Shown piece after piece: positions 7,841 through 12,142 of a stretch of 12,142 bases of DNA. The stretch comes from Chloroflexota bacterium (GTDB lineage Bacteria > Chloroflexota > Dehalococcoidia > JACPQK01). The stretch is taken from the NCBI GenBank assembly GCA_016190535.1, contig JACPQK010000012.1, positions 1-12,142 of the forward strand. Reading direction: 5' to 3'. The notes beneath the pieces were generated by a model. The model was not told the DNA's origin and made no database searches. It saw only the letters and a program-made list of their open reading frames with translations. Each line of letters starts with the position of its first letter. Position 1 is the stretch's first letter. Both the position numbers and the translations under genes were made by a program.

Positions 7841-7868
7841 TTGACAGGAGGAAAAACTATGATATTAT
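7841..7868 (+). promoter_or_regulatory. Candidate promoter of the dehydrogenase cassette
   Basis: TTGACA (7841-7846), a 16-bp spacer and TATTAT (7863-7868) match the sigma70 consensus well; the predicted start is near 7875, about 27 nt before the first dehydrogenase ATG. The spacer contains AGGAGG, which is also a perfect Shine-Dalgarno for a short ORF starting at 7859. If this promoter is used, that short ORF is not translated; if a start further upstream is used (a CATAAT box lies at 7831-7836, with no good -35), it is. The two readings exclude each other on any single transcript. Confidence 0.55.
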
Positions 7869-7912
7869 TTTCGTACCCTTTCTGCGGGATGTTCGGCTAC
7901 TATGTGTGCTAA
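7859..7912 (+). CDS. Possible 17-codon leader peptide overlapping the dehydrogenase start
   Basis: An ATG follows AGGAGG (7846-7851) with a 7-nt spacer, the best ribosome binding site in this intergenic region, and opens a 17-codon frame encoding [17 protein letters not shown], ending TAA at 7910-7912. The stop lies 11 nt inside the next gene, whose own ATG at 7902 has no good SD. This geometry is typical of translational coupling by termination and re-initiation. The peptide is hydrophobic and aromatic with two Cys, and I recognise no family. It could instead be chance, because the same bases can be read as a promoter spacer, or a remnant of a frameshifted longer N-terminus, since a shift would join it to the dehydrogenase frame. 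Confidence 0.4.
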   Translation: MILFSYPFCGMFGYYVC

Positions 7913-8705
7913 AAGGCTCCAAGGCAAGGTGGCCATAGTCACCGGGGGAGGCTCGGGGATCGGGCGGGCCACTTGCCTCTTGCTAGCCCAAGAGGGGGCC
8001 AGCGTCGTTGTCGCCGACATAGCCGCGGAAGGTGGTGGGGAGACCCTGAAATCTATTCATCACGAAGACGGCAAAGCAATATTTGTGAAGGGCGACGTTA
8101 CCAAGGCCGCGGATGTCTCTAAAATCGTCAACGCGGCCCTCCAGGAGTACGGCAGGATAGACATCCTGGTCAACAATGTGGGCGGCAGCAGGCCCGGACG
8201 TACCATCGTAGAGACCGCCGAGGATGAGTGGGACTCGCACCTCGCTCTTAACCTCAAGAGCACCTTCCTTGTGGCAAAACATGCCATTCCCCGCATGGTA
8301 GAGGCCGGTGGCGGCTCCATCGTAAATGTGTCTTCGGCGGCGGGCGTATATGGCTCGCCGCGGAACCCGGCCTATTGCGCCGCCAAGGGCGGGGTGATTG
8401 CTCTGACCAAGGCTCTGGCTATCGACCACGCCCCCCAAGGGATAAGAGTGAACTGCGTGGCACCCAGCCACGTGTTCACGGCACTTATGAGAAGGAACAG
8501 GACTCCTGAGGATATTGAGCGCATAGCCAGTTCCAATCTTCTGAAAAGGGTATCCGATCCTGCGGAGATAGCCCAAGCCATACTCTTTCTCGCTTCCGAG
8601 GATGCGTCCTATATCACCGGCCAACTGCTGGTGGTGGATGGTGGCCGGACGAGCCACACGGTGGAGAGGAGAGAAGACGCTACGGAGGCCCGTGTCAAGG
8701 GCTAG
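7902..8705 (+). CDS. Short-chain dehydrogenase/reductase (SDR family), first of two
   Basis: A classical SDR of 267 residues, cytoplasmic, oxidising a hydroxyl or reducing a ketone with a nicotinamide cofactor. The cofactor motif TGGGSGIG is at 14-21. Asp39 at the end of the second strand (VVVADI) favours NAD(H) over NADP(H). NNVGG replaces the usual NNAG. The catalytic residues are Ser145, Tyr158 and Lys162 (YCAAK), and the C-terminus carries the [11 protein letters not shown] segment. The substrate cannot be read from sequence. The ATG at 7902 is the only in-frame start after a stop at 7860-7862; its SD is poor (GGGA about 13 nt away), so coupling to the upstream short ORF or a short-leader mRNA is plausible. 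The next gene begins 37 nt downstream in the same direction, consistent with one operon. Confidence 0.93.
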   Translation: MCAKRLQGKVAIVTGGGSGIGRATCLLLAQEGASVVVADIAAEGGGETLKSIHHEDGKAIFVKGDVTKAADVSKIVNAALQEYGRIDILVNNVGGSRPGRTIVETAEDEWDSHLALNLKSTFLVAKHAIPRMVEAGGGSIVNVSSAAGVYGSPRNPAYCAAKGGVIALTKALAIDHAPQGIRVNCVAPSHVFTALMRRNRTPEDIERIASSNLLKRVSDPAEIAQAILFLASEDASYITGQLLVVDGGRTSHTVERREDATEARVKG

Positions 8706-8742
8706 GCAGTTTATTCCAAGTTTTATTGAGGAGGCATCCAGG

Positions 8743-9300
8743 ATGGCAATCTCAGAGACCGACCGCTTCGACGTGGTGCGAATAAAAGAAAAGCCGGCCA
8801 CGGACCCGGCGGAACAGCTTGCCCGGCTTGGAGCCAAGGAGGCTATCCTCGACCTTCTGGGGCAATATTCCCACTACTGTGACGCCTACGATTGGGAGGG
8901 GGCGCTCTCCCTGTACACGGACGATGTGGAGCGGGTCCTGGCCGGGACCCTGGACGAGCGGGTGAAGGGGAAGGATACCCTGAGGAAAGTCTATTACAAC
9001 CCAATGCTAAAGAGGAAGGCCGACGGGAAGGCCTCCTCTGCCCCTCGGGACTGGCTCCTGAGACACATGTTCACCACGCCGGTAGTCCGCCTCTCGGACG
9101 ATATGAAGGAAGCCTGGCTCACCTGTTACTACACCCTGGTTTCCACCAAGGAGACGCCTACGGAGTTCAGGAGGACGGCCCACGAAGGGACCTACATCTT
9201 CACCTTTGCCCGGCAGGGTGATGACTGGAAGATAAAGAAGATGGTCATCATGACCGATACGGGGCACGATCCCAAGTATGCCCCTGCACCAGCGAAGTAG
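8743..9300 (+). CDS. SnoaL/NTF2-fold protein (SnoaL_4-like), possible dehydratase
   Basis: A 185-residue protein of the cone-shaped SnoaL/NTF2 alpha+beta fold. This fold hosts small-molecule dehydratases, cyclases, isomerases and ring-hydroxylating dioxygenase beta-like proteins. The N-terminal helix reads QYSHYCDAYDWEGAL, then YTDDV, as in SnoaL_4 proteins. Tyr42, Asp47 and His108 (RHMFTTP) fall in the same order and context as Tyr30, Asp35 and His83 of the bile-acid 7-alpha-dehydratase BaiE as I recall it, with the same Tyr-x4-Asp spacing. That suggests acid-base elimination of water, but the substrate is unknown. The start at 8743 is chosen over an in-frame ATG at 8602: GAGGAGG (8728-8734) lies 8 nt upstream, and the earlier start would overlap the dehydrogenase by about 100 bases and add unrelated sequence. 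It is flanked by dehydrogenases on both sides in one operon. Confidence 0.88.
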   Translation: MAISETDRFDVVRIKEKPATDPAEQLARLGAKEAILDLLGQYSHYCDAYDWEGALSLYTDDVERVLAGTLDERVKGKDTLRKVYYNPMLKRKADGKASSAPRDWLLRHMFTTPVVRLSDDMKEAWLTCYYTLVSTKETPTEFRRTAHEGTYIFTFARQGDDWKIKKMVIMTDTGHDPKYAPAPAK

Positions 9301-9313
9301 GAGCAAATAGCCC

Positions 9314-10084
9314 ATGAAGCTCCAGGGTAGAGTAGCCCTGATCACTGGCTCGGGCCGGGGCATCGGCCAGGCCACGGCCAAAGAGTTCGCCCACGAGGGC
9401 GCTACGGTCATCGTCAACGACATCGACAGGGATGTAGCGGAGGAAACGGTAAGAGCCATAACCTCTCGGGGTGCCCAGGCGAGGGTAGCTATCGCGGATG
9501 TCACCGATGAAAAACAGGTTGAGCAGATGGTCCAGTCCGTGCTGGACGAGTTCCACCGGATAGACGTCCTGGTGAACAACGTGGGGGGCGGCCCCCGGGG
9601 CCGTAGTGGCTATTTTTGTGAGTCCAGCATCGAGAACATCAGGCGTTCCATAGAGATGAACCTGTTCAGCGCCCTTATCTGCTCCAGGGCGGTAATCAAT
9701 CAGATGATCGCCCAGGGGTATGGCAAGATTGTGAATATCTCCTCCATAGTGGCCGTGCTGGGGCAGACCAAGGGTGCCAGCTATTCCATCGCCAAGGCAG
9801 GCATCGAGGCCTTCACTGCCTCCCTGGCCAAGGAAGTGGCCCAGCTAGGGATAAATGTAAACTGCGTCCGAGTGGGGCTGGCGGGAACGGATGAGATGCT
9901 GGCCAGGATGCAGCAGAAGCCGGAAAGGCACAAGCTGCTCTGTGATTGGAGCCATTTCGGAAGGCTAGGGAGACCGGAGGAACACGCCAAGGCCATCCTC
10001 TTCTTGGCCTCCGACGATTCGTCTTTCATGTCGGGGGCGGTAGTACCGGTAGATGGGGGCATCCTCATGCCCAGGCCGATGTAA
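9314..10084 (+). CDS. Short-chain dehydrogenase/reductase (SDR family), second of two
   Basis: A classical SDR of 256 residues. TGSGRGIG is at 11-18, Asp36 (VIVND) again points to NAD(H), and NNVGGG replaces NNAG as in the other dehydrogenase of the cassette. The catalytic residues are Ser144, Tyr157 and Lys161 (YSIAK), and the C-terminus has the SGAVVPVDGG segment. Although it has the same fold as the first dehydrogenase, much of the sequence differs, so it is not a recent duplicate and probably acts on a different position or intermediate. GGAG (9300-9303) overlaps the previous stop and lies 10 nt before the ATG; the 13-nt gap implies cotranscription. An 80-nt gap follows before the binding-protein gene. 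FabG-like reductases share all these motifs, but the setting speaks for a catabolic or modifying enzyme. Confidence 0.93.
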   Translation: MKLQGRVALITGSGRGIGQATAKEFAHEGATVIVNDIDRDVAEETVRAITSRGAQARVAIADVTDEKQVEQMVQSVLDEFHRIDVLVNNVGGGPRGRSGYFCESSIENIRRSIEMNLFSALICSRAVINQMIAQGYGKIVNISSIVAVLGQTKGASYSIAKAGIEAFTASLAKEVAQLGINVNCVRVGLAGTDEMLARMQQKPERHKLLCDWSHFGRLGRPEEHAKAILFLASDDSSFMSGAVVPVDGGILMPRPM

Positions 10085-10164
10085 CTGTGGCGAATACCCG
10101 AAGCTTTCGCTTCTGAATCATACTTCAATCGGGCAGGACATAGTAGAAGCGCAGGGAGGATACC

Positions 10165-11814
10165 ATGAAACTCGGAGAGCGCAAACCATCCGCGATAGCG
10201 GGCATGGTGCTGGCGGTGCTGCTCGTGGCAGCGGCCTGCGGCCCGGCAGCCACACCTGCGCCTACGGCCACACCTCAGCCCACACCCACGAGCGCACCGC
10301 GGGCCACGACTACTCCTACCAGGGCTGCACCCACAGCGACACCAGCACCTTCACCCACGCCCTCGGCAGCCGCTCCCAAGACAGGTGGCAAGCTACGGGT
10401 ACAGACAGTCGAGGGCGCAACTTTGGACCCGCACGCTGTCTCGTTCCGGGGCTCTGACGTCTTCCACATGTTCGACCCCCTCTTGCGGCTGAACTACCTT
10501 GGCCAGCTCGACCTTGGCCTGGCCGAGTCCTGGAGTGCCCCCGACCCTACAACACTGGTCTTCAAGCTGAGGAAAGGTGTCCAGTTCCAGGATGGCAGCC
10601 CCTTCAACGCCCAGGTAGCCAAGTGGAACTTCGACCGCATAGCCAATCCCGAGACGGTGGCACCCTCCGCCCGAGGGTACATCGTCAATGTGGACAAGGT
10701 GGAGGTGGTGGACGATTACACCCTCCGGCTGCGGCTCAAGAAACCAGACTCCGCCCTCCTTTTCTACCTGGGGGTACAGCAGTTATCCATGATGACTCCC
10801 ACCGCCGTGGCGAAGTGGGGCAAGGATGTGGGAGCACACCCGGTGGGCACTGGCCCCTACATCTTTCAGGAGTGGGTGTCCGCCAGCAAGCTCAGGATGA
10901 CCAGGAACACCAGCTACTGGGACTCGCCCCGTCCTTATGTGCAGGACCTCGAGTGGGTGTACGCCGAAGACAACACGGTCATACTGGCGTCGCTGCTCAC
11001 GGGCGCCCTAGACACGGCGCAGGTTGCTCTCCCCGCACACTTGGATCGTTTGGAGAAGACCCCGGGGATGAGGCTCTATCCGTTGCCTGCGGAGAGACCC
11101 TGGCACATTGGCCTCAATCACCGGAAGCCCCCCCTTGACAACCTGGACTTCCGCCAGGCCCTGAATTTGGCTGTGGACCGGGAGGGGTTAGTCAAGGCGA
11201 TGCTGGGCGGGCGCGGGTCACCAGCCAACAGCATATTGGGTCCCAGCCTTCCCGAGTACAATAAGGACCTGCCTGTAACCAAGCGGGATATAGCCAAAGC
11301 CAAGGAGCTAGTGGCCAAGTCTGGCTACAAAGGGGAATTACTGGACTTCGCGTGCTACCCTGCCACCCTGCACCCCATCCAGTGTGAGGCGGTACAGGCC
11401 CAGTTCAAGGAAATCGGCGTGAACATCCAGATCACCATGTATCCCGCCTCCGCCGCCTATTCCAAGGCCCTGGGGCAGGTGCTCTACGACATCTCCTCAC
11501 TTATGGCATCCACCATCCCTCTGGACCTGCGGATCCAGAATTACCTCTACAGCAAAGGGAGGCTTAATAGCGGGCGCTTCGGTGACACCCCCGCTGCTCG
11601 CAAGGTGGACCAGCTTGTGGAGGAGATCAGTTCTACCTATGAGCGGGATGCCCGAAAGCCCCTCTTCGATGAGCTCCAGAAGGTCGTCTTTGATAATGTG
11701 CTGGACATCTACACGGTGAACTGGGATTCCTACATGGTAGCCAGAGAGAGGGTGCAGAACTACCACGCATACCCTGGTGGGGAGTGGCTGGCCGAAGTGT
11801 GGTTGAAGGACTAG
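10165..11814 (+). CDS. ABC transporter substrate-binding lipoprotein, family 5 (peptide/nickel/opine type)
   Basis: An extracytoplasmic solute-binding receptor of the SBP_bac_5 (OppA/DppA-like) family, 549 residues. It has a lipoprotein signal peptide with a hydrophobic run at 10-24 and a lipobox ending at Cys25. A low-complexity Thr/Pro/Ala linker to about residue 70 probably tethers the domain away from the membrane, a style common in Chloroflexota. The binding domain starts at GGKLRVQ and shows the family pattern ESWS-PDPTTLVFKLRKGVQFQDGSPF and later DFRQALNLAVDRE. Family 5 receptors bind peptides, but also metals, opines, sugars and other small molecules, so the ligand is open. GGGAGG (10154-10159) lies 5 nt upstream of the ATG. 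I see no convincing promoter in the preceding 80 nt, so it may be the last gene of the dehydrogenase operon. No permease or ATPase genes follow; a tRNA gene on the other strand comes next. Confidence 0.93.
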   Translation: MKLGERKPSAIAGMVLAVLLVAAACGPAATPAPTATPQPTPTSAPRATTTPTRAAPTATPAPSPTPSAAAPKTGGKLRVQTVEGATLDPHAVSFRGSDVFHMFDPLLRLNYLGQLDLGLAESWSAPDPTTLVFKLRKGVQFQDGSPFNAQVAKWNFDRIANPETVAPSARGYIVNVDKVEVVDDYTLRLRLKKPDSALLFYLGVQQLSMMTPTAVAKWGKDVGAHPVGTGPYIFQEWVSASKLRMTRNTSYWDSPRPYVQDLEWVYAEDNTVILASLLTGALDTAQVALPAHLDRLEKTPGMRLYPLPAERPWHIGLNHRKPPLDNLDFRQALNLAVDREGLVKAMLGGRGSPANSILGPSLPEYNKDLPVTKRDIAKAKELVAKSGYKGELLDFACYPATLHPIQCEAVQAQFKEIGVNIQITMYPASAAYSKALGQVLYDISSLMASTIPLDLRIQNYLYSKGRLNSGRFGDTPAARKVDQLVEEISSTYERDARKPLFDELQKVVFDNVLDIYTVNWDSYMVARERVQNYHAYPGGEWLAEVWLKD

Positions 11815-11830
11815 CCTAAGTCAGTGGCTT

Positions 11831-11854
11831 CACCGCCGCTGGGGACAAGCGGTG
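11831..11854. terminator. Weak hairpin between the binding-protein gene and tRNA-Asp
   Basis: CACCGC (11831-11836) can pair with GCGGTG (11849-11854); an alternative pairing CCGCT/AGCGG overlaps it. It lies 17 bp after the binding-protein stop, where two convergent transcripts should end. No T-run follows on either strand, so it is at best a non-canonical terminator. The rest of 11815-11944 shows nothing else I can support. Confidence 0.22.
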
Positions 11855-11944
11855 CGAGGCAAACTCTGCCGTAGTGACAGGCCAGATGGGGCTACCTGAA
11901 GGCGGAATAACCTTTCGCTGTGGGAGTAACACCGAGCATATTGC

Positions 11945-12021
11945 TGGCGACCCCGACCGGATTCGAACCGGCGATCTCTGCCTTGACAGGGCAGTATGTT
12001 AGTCCACTACACCACGGGGCC
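11945..12021 (-). tRNA. tRNA-Asp (anticodon GUC), CCA encoded
   Basis: Read on the minus strand, this folds as a full cloverleaf. The acceptor stem GGCCCCG pairs with CGGGGTC (one G-T wobble). The D arm contains GTGT/ACAT, the anticodon stem CTGCC/GGCAG holds the loop CTGTCAA with anticodon GTC, and the T arm GCCGG/CCGGT has loop TTCGAAT. The discriminator base is G, as expected for aspartate, and CCA is encoded (on + at 11945-11947). It decodes GAC and GAU. It lies convergent to the binding-protein gene and has its own promoter immediately upstream. Confidence 0.97.
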
Positions 12022-12029
12022 GCATCAAG

Positions 12030-12059
12030 ATTGTAGGCTGTAGCTACATGCGTTGTCAA
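12030..12059 (-). promoter_or_regulatory. Promoter of tRNA-Asp
   Basis: On the minus strand TTGACA (on + at 12054-12059), an 18-bp spacer and TACAAT (12030-12035) sit just upstream of the tRNA. The predicted start is about position 12023, only about 2 nt before the first tRNA base, so the 5' leader removed by RNase P would be extremely short. Confidence 0.8.
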
Positions 12060-12117
12060 CGAGGGGTGGTGAGGTGTTACTGTCCCCCTGGCACAAGTGC
12101 GCCCGGCGCTCTTCGGT

Positions 12118-12123
12118 TATAAT
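12118..12123 (+). promoter_or_regulatory. TATAAT box near the right edge
   Basis: A perfect TATAAT lies 10 bp before an ATG at 12134 that is followed by GAC and GCA and then the window end. No recognisable -35 is found 16-18 bp upstream. If real, the start near 12130 would give a nearly leaderless rightward gene, divergent from the tRNA. The coding part is too short to judge. The stretch 12060-12117 shows nothing else I can support. Confidence 0.35.
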
Positions 12124-12142
12124 GGGCAAGGCGATGGACGCA

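Noticed and set aside
8602..8742. Earlier in-frame ATG for the SnoaL-fold gene
   Set aside because: It would overlap the dehydrogenase by about 100 bases, lacks an SD, and adds a Trp-rich extension unlike the family; ATG 8743 has a strong SD.
7983..8837. 284-codon open frame antisense to the first dehydrogenase gene
   Set aside because: It mirrors a clear SDR gene on the other strand, has no recognisable motifs, and is explained by codon bias in GC-rich DNA.
10100..10113. GAAGC-TTTC-GCTTC hairpin before the binding-protein gene
   Set aside because: Only 5 bp and no following T-run; too weak to call a terminator or regulatory element.
10139..10144. CATAGT as a -10 box for the binding-protein gene
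   Set aside because: No -35-like hexamer at 16-18 bp, and the box is only marginal.
10240..10375. Low-complexity repeat tract resembling short tandem repeats
   Set aside because: It is the coding sequence for the Thr/Pro/Ala linker of the lipoprotein, with no regular unit; no CRISPR or tandem array is present.
12089..12103. TGGCAC followed by TGC, sigma54-like
   Set aside because: The spacing between the GG and GC elements does not fit the -24/-12 requirement.

Overview
The window is GC-rich, densely packed bacterial DNA with GTG as well as ATG starts. A MoxR / DUF58 / transglutaminase-like trio, a long Thr/Pro/Ala-rich linker behind a lipobox in a family 5 substrate-binding protein, and promoters that appear to start at or next to the first base of the gene all fit Chloroflexota, possibly a Dehalococcoidia-like lineage. 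That placement is an inference from style, not from a marker-gene tree.

Left part (1-7646): the GTPase gene era runs rightward and meets, tail to tail, a leftward gene series. In order of transcription the series is a KtrB-type potassium channel subunit, a MoxR-family AAA+ ATPase, a DUF58 protein, a large TgpA-like membrane transglutaminase-fold protein and an Ogt-type O6-alkylguanine-DNA alkyltransferase. The last four are separated by 11 nt, a 4-nt overlap and 3 nt, so they are probably one operon. The transglutaminase domain has Ser where the catalytic Cys is expected, while the His position is intact. The DUF58 protein also lacks the usual metal-site serines. The trio may therefore work by binding or scaffolding rather than by ordinary transglutaminase/protease chemistry.

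Middle (7647-7901): a 255-bp divergent intergenic region. It holds a good sigma70-type promoter whose predicted start coincides with the ktrB GTG (leaderless mRNA), a perfect 14-bp inverted repeat, a G-run repeat resembling dispersed REP-like elements, and a TTGACA/TATTAT promoter. This last promoter overlaps a 17-codon upstream ORF that has a perfect Shine-Dalgarno and overlaps the next gene's start.

Right part (7902-11814): a rightward cassette of a short-chain dehydrogenase, a SnoaL/NTF2-fold protein carrying a Tyr/Asp/His set like that of bile-acid dehydratase BaiE, a second short-chain dehydrogenase, and a family 5 ABC-transporter binding lipoprotein. I read this as an oxidise-dehydrate-oxidise/reduce module for an unknown cyclic or hydroxylated substrate, perhaps with its uptake receptor. 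No transporter permease lies in the window.

End (11815-12142): a tRNA-Asp(GUC) gene on the minus strand with encoded CCA and a near-consensus promoter, then a TATAAT box and an ATG at the edge that may open a rightward gene.
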